A stretch of DNA of 49,696 nt from Cylindrodendrum hubeiense. Taxonomy: Eukaryota > Ascomycota > Sordariomycetes > Hypocreales > Nectriaceae. A program made the translations under genes and the position numbers. Numbering within the stretch: the stretch's first letter is position 1; every line of letters starts with the position of its first letter. The notes beneath the pieces are model-generated. The model made no database searches, had not been told where the DNA came from, and saw nothing but the letters and a program-made list of their open reading frames with translations. The DNA lies in the NCBI GenBank assembly GCA_014621425.1, contig JAANBB010000302.1:1-49696 (forward strand), in the 5' to 3' direction. Below, in pieces: positions 32,142 to 42,456 of this stretch.

Positions 32142-33964
32142 ATGAATCCTCCGAACCCGTACGAAAGAATGTCCGACTCTAGAGGCTCCACGCAGCCACT
32201 CCACGGTCAGTTTCAATCTCTGGCATCCTTGTTCCATGACTAGAGACACCTCTCCAGGTCTATGGGTGAGATCGGCCAAAATATTGTGAAACCCGATAAT
32301 AGGGACAACCAGCTAAGCAGCCCAAAGTGTCAGGTGTGGTCGCCAGCACGAACCCCCAGCATGAGGATGTAGAGATGGGAAACCTCCAACCCTCGGAGGC
32401 AGACCAAACCCGAAACCCGTCGCCGACTCAAAACCCCAGCTCTCCCCAACCGACGGAGAAACCCAATCATGAACTGTCCGTCCAGAGCGACACCGAAGGC
32501 CACCCCTGGCTTGACGAAGACGGCTTGGTGTGGTGGGACGGCGAAGACGACCCCGAAAACCCATACAACTGGCCGAGTTGGCGGAAATACAGCAACTCTA
32601 TTCTCATCAGTCTGGTGACCTTCGTCTCGCCCCTGTCATCGTCCATCTTCGCGCCGGGTATTGCGAGTCTCATGGTGGAGTTCAAGACCACCAACACTGA
32701 GTTGGGAGCATTCGTCGTCTCTGTTTACGTTCTTGGATTCGCTGTTGGTCCCATGGTCCTGGCACCCTTGTCTGAGATGTATGGACGTGCCCCGGTATAC
32801 CACGTTTGCAACTTGGGCTTTGTCGCTTTCACAGTGGCCTGCGCCCTCGCCCCCTCTCTCAATTCGCTCATCGTCTTCCGCTTCTTCGCCGGGTCCTTTG
32901 GTTCAGCCCCCCTCACAAACGGTGGCGGTAGTATAGCCGATATATTTCCCCAGGAGAAGCGAGGTGCTGCTATGGCTGCCTTCAGTGTCGGCCCATTGCT
33001 TGGCCCAATCATTGGACCTGTCATTGGGGGTTTCTTGTCGGACGAAAAGGGCTGGCGATGGGTCTTTTGGGTCGTCGCTATAGTGAGCGGTGCTACTTCT
33101 GTCGCAATGCTATTTTTCATGCGGGAGAGTTATGCTCCTGTCATCCTAGCCCGAAAGGCTGCACGCTTGCGCAAGGAGACTGGCAACGAGTTCCTTCGCT
33201 CGAAATTGGATACAGGCTGCTCTCGAACAGATCTCTTCAAACGATCTATTATACGCCCAGCCAAGCTTCTTCTCTTCTCCCCTATTTGCACAGTCTTTGC
33301 CCTATACATAGCTGTGGTATATGGCTACCTATACCTCCTCTTCACTTCTGTCCCCTACGTCTTCAAAAAGTCATACAACTTTAGTACGAGCTCCAGTGGG
33401 CTTGTATATCTAGGATTGGGCGTTGGATCATTTATGGGCATGATTTGGTTCGCATCCGATAGCGCTAGAGAGGTCAAGAAGCACATGGGCGAGGAAGAGG
33501 GTCATGCGAAGCCTGAAGTTCGACTCAAGCTGCTTCCCGCTGGAGCAATCATTATGCCCATTGGCTTCTTCATCTATGGATGGACAACGGACTATGAGAC
33601 GCACTGGATGGGCCCGATTATTGGGCTGTGTATTATTGGTGTTGGTATGTGTAGGCTCCCCTCTGGGCGTTATGAGAAGCTAATCGTCGGTCTAGGCAAC
33701 TTAATCTGTTTCATGGCCGTCAGTGTCTACCTCGTCGATGCATACGAGATGTATGCCGCCTCAGCACTGGCTGCGAATACTATCATAAGATCAATCGCTG
33801 GATGCGTTCTTCCTATTTTCGGACTGAGAATGTATGACAAGCTTGGACTTGGATGGGGGAACACTATGCTCGGTCTCATCGCCGTGGCCCTCATCCCAAT
33901 CCCATTCCTCATCGTGCGATATGGCGAGAAGCTGAGGAAGAAGTTCAAGATGAGCGATCTCTAA
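32142..33964 (+). CDS. MFS multidrug transporter (DHA1 family)
   Basis: Best model: exons 32142-32205, 32313-33644 and 33696-33964, 554 aa. The hydrophilic N-terminus (about 100 residues) ends with the WDGEDDPENPYNW motif common in fungal DHA1 exporters. Twelve membrane segments follow. Loop 2-3 has SEMYGRAPVY (motif A-like), segment 5 has GPLLGPIIGPVIGG (antiporter motif C), and the central loop is Arg/Lys-rich. The 51-nt intron at 33645-33695 is in frame and would be translated if retained. Removing it restores GVGNLICFMAVSVYLVDAY, the expected helix. The start in exon 1 is less certain; the Met at 32375 is the fallback. Likely a proton-driven exporter at the plasma membrane, substrate unknown. 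It converges with a Zn2Cys6 regulator 208 bp downstream. Confidence 0.88.
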
Positions 33965-34172
33965 CTCCCCTAACACTTGTATATTTTGTGCTTGTGTCTT
34001 ACTTTCTTGGGGTTATCGGTAATTCAGAGGTGCTACTTCTCATACAAAACGATGCATAGGCAGGCAGTTGGGTATATAGGTTTCTGAATATTTTATATTA
34101 GATTAAAGATAAATAATATATTACTTTCCATGTATTAACTATTTAAGCTGCTACATGCTCATGATTCGTTGA
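33965..34172. terminator. Convergent 3' region between transporter and regulator
   Basis: A 208 bp spacer with an AT-rich core (about 34080-34140, TATTTTATATTAG and AAATAATATATTA). It probably carries the polyadenylation signals of both genes. Confidence 0.45.
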
Positions 34173-35748
34173 CTAATTAGTGGTTATGTCCATGTCCTCA
34201 ACGTCAATACCTTCGCGCACAGATCTCTGAGGCCAAACAATCCATTCCTGCCAGCCCTTGTCCAAATTTCGCGCCACTGACTCGATGATATTGATAGTCC
34301 ATCCTTGGTTACCCCAGTCTTTTTGCTCAACTGGCCGAGTGAGAGCTGGGAAACCTTGGTTGTTGACCCAGTCTTGGTACTCAAATGGCCGGGCCAGAGC
34401 CGCGAAATGTGCCAGGATAACAAGTGCCACAGGGTGGTTTTTGTCAATCAGGTCGATGAATACATTGGACAATGTTATTGGCCAGGTCCATATGCGACGC
34501 GAAACACATTTGATGGTATCATCTTCACGTGTAGAGTGGTAGATGGTCCGGAGCGATTCGATTGCCAGCAAGCAAGATGACTGGGGGTTGATAATGTCAA
34601 AGGACGTGTCAAGCTCTCGGGCAAGGTTGGAAAGCCGGTCCATCTGCAACAGGAACGGCCCGGAATGTATCGGCTTTATTGGAGCCCATGACTGCAGCAG
34701 CGGTGCCAACGGCCCGTGTTCCCTCCATCTTCTCAACGGTCTGAAATTTAGAATGGTCTTGATGCCTTGTAAAAGCATAAACGACCGCGCGATATGACTT
34801 GGAGAGATGGGTTCCTCCGAGTCTCGTGGATCGGCAATCGAACACATGGTCATCAAGAAGATAAAGGTAGCAAGAAGGAAGAAGGCCTCGCAGTTTTCGT
34901 CATCGATGTCATTAAGCCGCGTCGAAAAATACTGCAGAGCAAGGTTCTGGTAATAGGTTGATACGAGAACGTACTGTCTCCGCTGGTCAGGGTGGCTGTG
35001 GGCATAGTGCATTGCCGACATGGCAAGCAATCCATGCATGAGAAACTCCTATGACCATTAGAGGTTGATCTAAGATGCGTCTCCACTAAACTACTTACAT
35101 GGGCAAAGGCGGTCTCGGGTACAACAGTCTTCCAGACCTCGACGGTATCGTCGCGGCAGAGCGTTGGGTAGACGACAGTGCTGTAATGGTGGAGCAGTCG
35201 AAGGCTTTGCATCCAGCTTGGAGAGAAGTGTTCAGACGTTTCACCTTCAACCAAGCTCGCCGGGGTAGGAGGGGGCACTGGTCCTGGAGATGTCGAGTCA
35301 TGGGGACGATTCAGAATGCTGAAAGCTGAGTCTCTGCGGCTTGATGGAGAAACGTCTTGCCCTGGCGATGGTGAAGCCGTGTAATGGCCTTCCAGGTACG
35401 CTTGTGGCTGAGGCGGTGCGTCTGGAGTCACGTCCACAGAGAATGGTATTGGTGGTGTTACTGGAGTCGTTTGACTGATAGGTCCTACGGCAGCATGTGG
35501 CGCAGGATCTATAGTCAAGCTGCAGGTGATATCGAACCGGAGGCAATTACTACAAGGGCGCTGCTCATCACACTGGTTGCACGAAGAGTTTAGTCCGAGT
35601 TCAATTGTGAAACTACTGAAAGCCGAGGGAAAAAGGAACAAAAAAAGAAGCCCTCTAGAAGCATCCTCACCTTGACGTGCCGTGCCTTGCAACGAAGACA
35701 CCCCTTTCGGGACTTCTTGTGACCAAGTCGTGTAGAAGGGGACGGCAT
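34173..35748 (-). CDS. Zn2Cys6 fungal transcription factor
   Basis: Predicted exons 35748-35671, 35572-35099 and 35048-34173, 475 aa. The zinc cluster is C-x2-C-x6-C-x5-C-x2-C-x6-C (GCLRCKARHVK, then CDEQRPCSNC). It is split by intron 1 between HVK and CDE, the usual site in this class. A Ser/Pro-rich linker follows, then the regulatory half with FLMHGLLAMSAMHYAHSHP, as in Upc2-like and similar fungal regulators. There is no leucine zipper, so it may bind DNA as a monomer or through a short linker. It is nuclear by family. The convergent DHA1 transporter next to it is a natural candidate target, though that is inference only. Confidence 0.9.
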
Positions 35749-37317
35749 ATCCGCTCAGCCCCGGCCAATTAGAAACAAATTAAAAAGACCTGTTTGGCCG
35801 ATTTCGCTGTTGTGTCGAGTATTGTTTCACATCTATCCTCCCCACGGGGGACGTGGACATTCGGGCGTCGTAAATCGCTTTCGGATTCGCAAGAAGGGTG
35901 GGAATACGACCGAGCAACCTCCGATGGGAACGGCGGCTTTGTATGTTGGTACCAATTTCCGCACCACGGCGTGACGGATAAACCATGGACACCGAGAGTG
36001 AATTCGTGCCTGAGGCTGCGAGCGCGAGCGCTACCTAGGGAACTTTATCACCTGGTTACGGAATTCGTCAGTCAGTCATCACATCGCAGATATCCAAGCT
36101 AGCGCCAACGAACCCGGAACCAAGTGCAGATCTCAGCGCCCCCCTCGATTCGGATCTATGACTAGCCATGATGCAATATACCGATGATCTGGCACTCTTC
36201 GCCGTGTTACTCAGCCACTGCTGATAGTTTGATTCATTATCCCACAAGACCCCAGTCGTGTCGATGATGTCACTGTTGGGAGCAATTGTGAGCAATCGTC
36301 TGGCTGTCGGCTCTAGAAAGGCAGCAAATGATCGAAAAGAGTAGGGTACCATTGATCGATGATCGATCTGATCACCGACGGCTGAAGAAACTCAAACTTT
36401 CATGGTGGCAACTCACTCGGTCATTCCCGACCTATCCTCGTTCTTCAACGCCGAAGCTATATAAAGACCGGACTGTCATGCTCATGACAAGCGCACCATC
36501 ATATCAGAAAAACCGACCTTTCTCCTCCCCCGGCCCTCGTGATAAGGAAAATTGGATACTCCTTGGGTGCTCAAATGGAGAGTCGTGCTACTCCTGTATG
36601 CTCTGCCAGTCTAGTAAGCCAAAGAGCAACCCCGTCAGGTAATCAATTCGTCTCCAACGGAGTCGTCAAAATATCATAAAGTCATCATCCGTTATTTGTT
36701 ATCGTCTGAACATTCTTCATTTCTTCCGGGACTTCAACGACATCAGCCGCAGGACATGGCAGAACATGAACGAGGAAGCATTTTGGTCTCCACCAAACCC
36801 CGTGTGCGCCATCCCTGGTTTCATTTCCCGTTCCGACTCCGGCATTTTCTATCCTGTCATCATTATTCATATTCGTATCGGTCGTTATCGAGGTCCAGTA
36901 AGCCAAATTCGTGACAGTTTCCCTGTCTGCTCGGTCAAGCCGTCTCACGCAAATATCAAAGTTTGGAATCTTAATCAAGGGCAACCGAAGGAGGAAAAGA
37001 TAGCAGGAGGAATTTGAAGAAAAGAAAGAGATCTTTCCAACTTCCTCTGGCTTACGTTCCCGAGCGCCCCGTATCAAGGATGCGAAGACTCGTATCCCTT
37101 CGGCCCTAGCAAACAGGGCTTTGCGTGAATCCATGCCTGTCCGGGCCTAGGCTCTGGATTGAAACATGCCGTCGGGCATGTAATCGTAGTTCATTTCAGC
37201 GGTTGGCGACTCCGCAAGGTCTGATCGAGACGGCCTTCGTGCTGTGCCATTTTGGAGTCAGCCTATTGCCACTCGTCAACCTCGGGGGAAGAATCTATCA
37301 AATTTCCCACTGGGGAA
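35749..37317. other. Intergenic, 1.6 kb
   Basis: Upstream of the regulator and downstream of the bZIP gene. One minus-strand frame (36685-37134, 149 codons) starts with ATG and holds a GTAAGC donor-like site near 37054. It has no recognisable motif and I do not call it a gene. Confidence 0.4.
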
Positions 37318-38322
37318 TTACCTACAACTTTTGCGATGCTGGACATGGTTGCGTGGGCCAGCAGTAGGAAGCCGCATGCTGTTGCGTCGCTGAGCTGAGT
37401 TTTCAACAACCCTACGAGCTTCGTTTTCGATCCACCGGTCGATGTTGTCGTCGTTGCAAGTGGCATGAGCCATTAGCTGATGCTTCATCCGACTGACTTC
37501 ATCCACGAGCCCGTTGTACTCCATCTGCAGGTTTACGTTCTGGTGTTCCAACCCCGACTTGGTCGCTTCGAGATTGTTCACCCATTCCTTTTTCTTTTGC
37601 CGGCACTTGGACGCCGCAAGCCTGTTGCGTTGGAGGAAGTCGTTTCGTTTCGTTTCGTCATCTCCGTCGCTCTGTGCCTCCTCTTCGCTTTCCTCTTTTA
37701 CCTTTGATGCCTGCAGTGGCTCCTGTGCCCGTCGGCGGGTGTAGTGGGCTTGCTGCTGGGGTTGTTGTTGTTGTTGCTGGCGTTGCTGCTTGCGTCGACT
37801 GGGCTTCTTGCTTTTGCTTGGTGATGGAAAATGGACAGAAGGAACAGAAGACTGGCTCGAAGCTCTTGAAGCTTGCGAAGCTCCTCCCACTGCCGACTCG
37901 CTCGGAACTGTTCCTGATTGCGACCGTGTGTAGTGACTGCTAGCCGAGATGGCCGTTGGCAGCACCTCATGCACAGAAGCATCAGCAAATGTCGCATCGA
38001 ACAATCCTACCTGTTGGTCCAAAGTAGTATCCCAGATGGGAGGGGTTATCATGTCGTCCGAGCTAGCGACTAGGCCCAGCAGAGGGTCAATATCCGCATC
38101 ACTAGGTCGAGTTGGGTCGAAGCCAACGTCCCAGAAGTCGCCGCTCCCATCGAGACATTGCCTTCTGGGGTCCATCCCGCTCCCTCGTGTTCGCAAATCT
38201 TCCTCGTCGGGGCGAATTTCTGCTTCCACCTCGATGGTCGTTACGAGTGCCGGCGGTTCCGGTCGCTTTCGAGCTGTGGGAGAGCTAAGGGGGCTCGTTG
38301 GGGGCGTTGGTTGAGGATCTCG
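37318..38322 (-). CDS. bZIP transcription factor, ATF/CREB type (5' exon unresolved)
   Basis: The frame is open from a splice acceptor at 38322 (GCTATAG|CGA) to the TAA at 37318. The first Met in it is at 38175 (285 aa from there). The part before that Met, PTPPTSPLSSP and RKRPEPPALV, looks coding, so the start is probably in a 5' exon before the donor at 38350. The middle is Ser/Gln-rich with a Q tract. The basic region is NDFLQRNRLAASKCRQKKKEW (about residues 175-195 from Met 38175), followed by heptad Leu/Leu/Leu/Leu/Met. After the zipper, CNDDNIDRWIENEARR matches the conserved extension of AtfA/Atf1-like factors. Such proteins bind CRE-like sites as dimers and often act below stress MAP kinases. 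The last 20 residues are Arg-rich. Confidence 0.88.
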   Translation of the reverse strand, partial: RDPQPTPPTSPLSSPTARKRPEPPALVTTIEVEAEIRPDEEDLRTRGSGMDPRRQCLDGSGDFWDVGFDPTRPSDADIDPLLGLVASSDDMITPPIWDTTLDQQVGLFDATFADASVHEVLPTAISASSHYTRSQSGTVPSESAVGGASQASRASSQSSVPSVHFPSPSKSKKPSRRKQQRQQQQQQPQQQAHYTRRRAQEPLQASKVKEESEEEAQSDGDDETKRNDFLQRNRLAASKCRQKKKEWVNNLEATKSGLEHQNVNLQMEYNGLVDEVSRMKHQLMAHATCNDDNIDRWIENEARRVVENSAQRRNSMRLPTAGPRNHVQHRKSCR

Positions 38323-40429
38323 CTATAGCAATAGTGAGGTAAAGGCTTACAAACTGGCGTATTATTCGTTTGGAGATGACAAGCTCCGAGGGCGGAGCTC
38401 GTTCGGGGGAAGGAAGAAAACGAGATGGATGGGTCTGCGAACCAGGCGCGGCTCGCCGTGATGACCATGGGCGCGTAGATGGAAAGAAGGATATCGTTTG
38501 ATGGGTAGTGATGCTGGGGTACTCCTTTTCCCCTAGAAGACGAGTTGATTTTGGTGGAGGGAGGGTTGTAACAGAGGGGAGGGTTGTAATAGAGGGGAGG
38601 GTTTCTAGCTGGACCCTGTGTGGCGGACTGCTACACGGCAACGCCAACCGGCTAGGCTGGATCATTCTCGGAGAATCCCCTTCAAGCGGACAGCCCACAA
38701 CTACTATCCTCAGGGATACTGCGGATGTCAGGAGAAATCCGCGTGGTATTTATTTATTTTATTTTATTTTTTTATTTCTTTTCTATGCTCAAGTTGGATA
38801 GAGTGGTACCGGACGGAGGGGAGACAGCCAACCAGCGCCAGCCAAGATGAGTTGCCGGTGTCAGTTCGATCTCCGTGGAAGCAAAATGAGCAAGCAGGCC
38901 GGTGGGAGACTGCAAGCAGCGGGCGCGCTCCGTCTGCAGCTCCTTTGCTTGTTGTGTACCACAAGGTACCTTGCAAGGATCAAAGGATGAGGCGTCATTA
39001 GGTCGGGACAAAACTTTTGAAATGCTCCTCCGTATGGAGTAAGGGATTCGTCGAGTGGACGTGAACTAGGCGACCAGGGGGGGGACATAGCAAACATGCC
39101 GAACCAGTCAGCAACAAAGCAATAAAAAAGCACAGTTCAGAGATGAAAGAATGAGTTGTAAAATGTCGGTGGATGCCAAGGGCCATTTCTCTTTATTGCA
39201 GGGCGGGCGAGGGCCATGACCAGGTTTTCGACTCGTGTCGGGGAGAAGGCAGTCTTGGTTCCAGCACCCACCATCGGGTCTACAGTAGCTGTGCTAAAGC
39301 AACCGGGCCCCCTGTCACACTCCCTCGAAACATGCCTTCCAGGCCCACCCATGATGAGGTGTTCAGTGACATTGGCAAAGTGGCAACCAATATCCGATGA
39401 CGACCATGTGTGGCCACCATGCCACATGTACAGACGGCGACCTGGGTGGGTTAACCTGAACTGTAATAGCAGACGGGCGTTTCAGCATCGGTAAACCTCC
39501 CATGCCCACTCACGAGACCCAACTTACATGGCCGGCCAGGAAAAGTATCGAAAGCCATAGAACAGTGCCACACCTATCCCATCTCGAGCCGGCCGCCCGA
39601 GCTGCCCCTGAGATATCACTTGTGATATCGCCTAGGCACCTGGTGGCTAGCCATGCCGCTTACTAGCGACGCCACGGACATGCTCTCTGCTGCCAAACCC
39701 AACCGTGTGTGGAACCAAACGTGTGTGGTACCAAGCAGCAATGCTTTGAGAACGAGCCAGGGATGCCGGAGCTTTCGCCCCGCACACCTGACTATCGGGA
39801 GATAGTGACACGCTGGGCCAGACCGCGGCTGACGGCAGCAAAATCAAACCAAGACAGGCCTGTGAGGATGGCCAGGTAGCTCACCGCCGATGCGTTTTTC
39901 GCGATTCGGACGCTCTGCTGCTGCTGCCTGAGGGCCTACAAAGTCCCAGCGGATACGGACACGGCCCCGAAGTGGAACCAAGCAGTTTGTGGCCGGAAAC
40001 GAAGGGTATCGCTGTCGCAGGACGGCTGGGGATGTCCGCAAGGTCTTGCATCGCGTTGGTTATTCGCCAACAGCCACCCATAAGGAGGTGCGGGCCAGTT
40101 CCGGTGCCATTGGCCAACCTGGTACCTTTGGGAAATTCCCATCACCGAAGGATGGCGTCAGTTGAACGTGCCGCGGCACGTGCTGCCTGGTACATTCGGC
40201 ACTTCAGCGCGTCACATGACCTCGCGACACGCCCCAAACGCGCCCGGCGCTGCCTGCCCCTCGCAAAGCCCCACCAGAGCTTTGGAAGCATTTTGACTCT
40301 CTCAAAGCGACACCACATTCGTGATTCTCCTTTTGATTTACAGCATCATTGCGTCGTGTGTCTTCAGCCCTCTCACTTCCGATCGTCGTTTCGTTCTCTA
40401 CCAACCTCCCGCCGCCGCCAAAACCAACC
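38323..40429. other. Divergent spacer between the bZIP gene and RFA3
   Basis: About 2.1 kb. The left 350 bp probably contains the bZIP leader with an intron (38323-38350 side). Other content: an 18-bp repeat at 38555-38604, an A/T-rich run at about 38749-38781, a perfect 18-nt palindrome (GATATCAC-TT-GTGATATC) at 39612-39629, and a duplicated CGTGTGTGG-N-ACCAA near 39704-39733. No other gene is recognised. Confidence 0.5.
38555..38604. repeat. 18-bp tandem repeat, about 2.8 copies
   Basis: Units read AGAGGGGAGGGTTGTAAT with small variations (38555-38572, 38573-38590, partial from 38591). G-rich on the plus strand. Confidence 0.85.
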
Positions 40430-41090
40430 ATGACTGAGCAGCTCTCCACCCCGCGCATCACGGCCTCCTACCTCGACAGCTTCGTCGGCCGCGTCGTCAT
40501 GCTCGTCGGCAAGGTCACACAACTGCGAGGAGACCAGGCCACTCTGGACTCGGATGGAACCGTCACAGTGCTGTTGAACCGCGTAAGTCACATCTGGCAT
40601 GTTCAGTCCGACCCGAATCTCGGGACCTGGTCTTGAGCCACTCCGACCAGTGACAGCTGCAAGGCACACCCCTGACCATGCGTGACAAAGACTCACACCC
40701 GTACAGGACGCCCATCTCGCCAATGGAAACACCGTCCAGGTAATCGGCAAAGTCAACCCCGACCTGTCGATCAAAGTGCTGACGTCGAGGGACCTTGGTG
40801 CTGGTGTGGGTAAGTTTTTCCAACGCTAAAGTGCATCGTCGAATTCTCGCGTCATAGTGAACCTGTCCCCCGCCACCATCGAACCCATGCCATATTCCTC
40901 TCCCCAGGAGCTGTCATTGGCCTATCCTACCTTCAGGGTCCTGGCCGTGCTCTTATCGTATCCCCCACTCTTCATAATCACGTCGTTCCGCGATTCTCCC
41001 CGCTAACTTGTGATGGCAGATTTTGGCCTGTACACGTCGGTTGTCGAGGCCACCCACAGATACAAAGAAATCTTTGTCTCGGATACTTGA
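40430..41090 (+). CDS. RFA3: Replication protein A 14 kDa subunit
   Basis: Predicted exons 40430-40582, 40707-40809 and 41020-41090 give 108 aa. Introns are GTAAGT...GTACAG, and a longer GTAAGT...GGCAG with a CGCTAAC branch site. The protein is a single OB fold. It begins TPRITASYLDSFVGRVVMLVGKV, has QVIGKVNPDLSIKVL in the middle and ends with the C-terminal helix FGLYTSVVEATHRYKE. The length fits the family. RPA14 is the smallest subunit of the heterotrimeric single-stranded DNA-binding complex used in replication, recombination and repair; it holds RPA70 and RPA32 together. The stop TGA at 41088 is followed in the same frame by about 400 nt of open, coding-like sequence. Confidence 0.92.
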
Positions 41091-41895
41091 CTGGCTCAAC
41101 CAGATCATGGCCGCTTTGAGCCTTCACAACAGCCCCCTTACACCCCTCGGGTGGCCATGGTCTGGTCCTCACTCTCCAGGACGCAACCGACTCCCACCTC
41201 TCTTCCCGACGGCCAAGGTGCCCTCGCAACTTCCTGGTCTTCTGATTCCCAATACGATTTTTCAAATTCAGTCACCCCTGATTTGATGTCCCCTACAATA
41301 CCACCTACGCGAGAACTCCAGCCTCCAACGTATTCCATGAGTGACGACAGCCGACCATCCACCGCAACCTCATTTGTGAGCTTCTTGACCTCGAGTTCTG
41401 ATCTAATCTTTACGCGCGACCCCCCATTCGGATCCTCTACCACACCCCAACTATTTTCCTCCGAGTCTTCGCCTGCAGAACACTCACTGCCTTCGCCCCC
41501 CCCCAGAGGACCATTTCCCCACACAGCTTGTGGAAAGCTCAGACACTTCCCGGACCATACCCTCCGCCCAGCCCTACACCCCATTGCACCCCCCTTATTC
41601 CCAGTTCTCCATCTCTGAACCATCTCAAATGCTTTCATCACCTCCCTTGACTCAGCCACAATATGACGGCGATTTGGACCACCCCACACCTTCTTCTAGC
41701 TCCCGGTCCGCAGCACGCAGCACACCTACCAGTGGTAGCAACTTGTCCATTCGCTCTGCCCGGCTCGCCCCGGAATCCGACGACTCTGCCCTGTTCGCCT
41801 CAGTTCTTGATGGAATTGCCCGCATCCATGTCACTATGGGGAGGGATGAAGCAGGACGGTGGCGAATTAGGTGGACCGGTGACGAGGCATCGTAG
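41091..41895 (+). CDS. Unrecognised Ser/Pro-rich protein, frame changes at a C9 tract
   Basis: Two overlapping frames together read as one low-complexity protein. From the first in-frame ATG at 41157 (or from the open frame directly after the RFA3 stop) the sequence is Ser/Thr/Pro-rich (SQYDFSNSVTPD, DDSRPSTATSFVSFL) up to a run of nine C at 41496-41504. The continuing protein (EDHFPTQLVESSDTS, YTPLHPPYSQF, SDDSALFASVLDGIARIH, then GRDEAGRWRIRW) lies in the next frame and ends at 41895. One C fewer restores a single frame. The conserved-looking end argues for a real gene. I know no function. The reverse strand also has a 183-codon frame here, but its composition looks like an antisense shadow. 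Confidence 0.42.
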
Positions 41896-42456
41896 AATGC
41901 TCCCTCGAACCAACAGAGTTTCCTCCTTCCCCTTTACAGCATCACATGCACAATGTTGAAGATTTTCAAAAGGTACACCCGTGGCGACTGTTTTAGGCTA
42001 AAGGGAAGCCCGGGGTTCGTGGGCGCCAAGGATGGCGATAGCCTAGAGACGACGTACACATGCTGGGTGACGTGTTGATGTGGGAGGATTGGCTGGGTTG
42101 GCGGGGTTCTAAGAGTCCCTGCGCCCGAGATAGTACATAGAAATGCTGTAAATGTTCAACGCAGAAACATCAACTGGTGATGCCATCAAAAACTGCACCA
42201 GATGCACTGCAACTTGGGGGCCGCCATAATGCAATTCAAAAGTGCGTGCGTCACTGTAGTGTGTGCATTTAGCCATCCGGGATCTTCTCCCTCGGCACTT
42301 GGCGGGTGGCCAATGGTCCATGCCTACAGTGCAATGGCGGGGTAATCCAAATTCAAGTAATCAATATCCTACCTCGTAACAAAGCATCGCAATTTCTGAA
42401 CCTGCTCCCTCTCTGTAGTCGTTTGCCATGCCATTGCCGACTTGACCCGCCTCCAA
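41896..42456. other. Convergent intergenic region
   Basis: A 560 bp spacer between the Ser/Pro-rich gene and the end of the RhoGAP frame. No feature is seen; it probably holds both 3' ends. Confidence 0.5.

Noticed and set aside
36685..37134. 149-codon minus-strand frame starting with ATG.
   Set aside because: No recognisable domain, and an internal GTAAGC site makes the reading ambiguous; not enough to call a gene.
41138..41689. 183-codon minus-strand frame opposite the Ser/Pro-rich gene.
   Set aside because: The plus strand has the more protein-like, conserved-looking end; the minus frame fits an antisense shadow.
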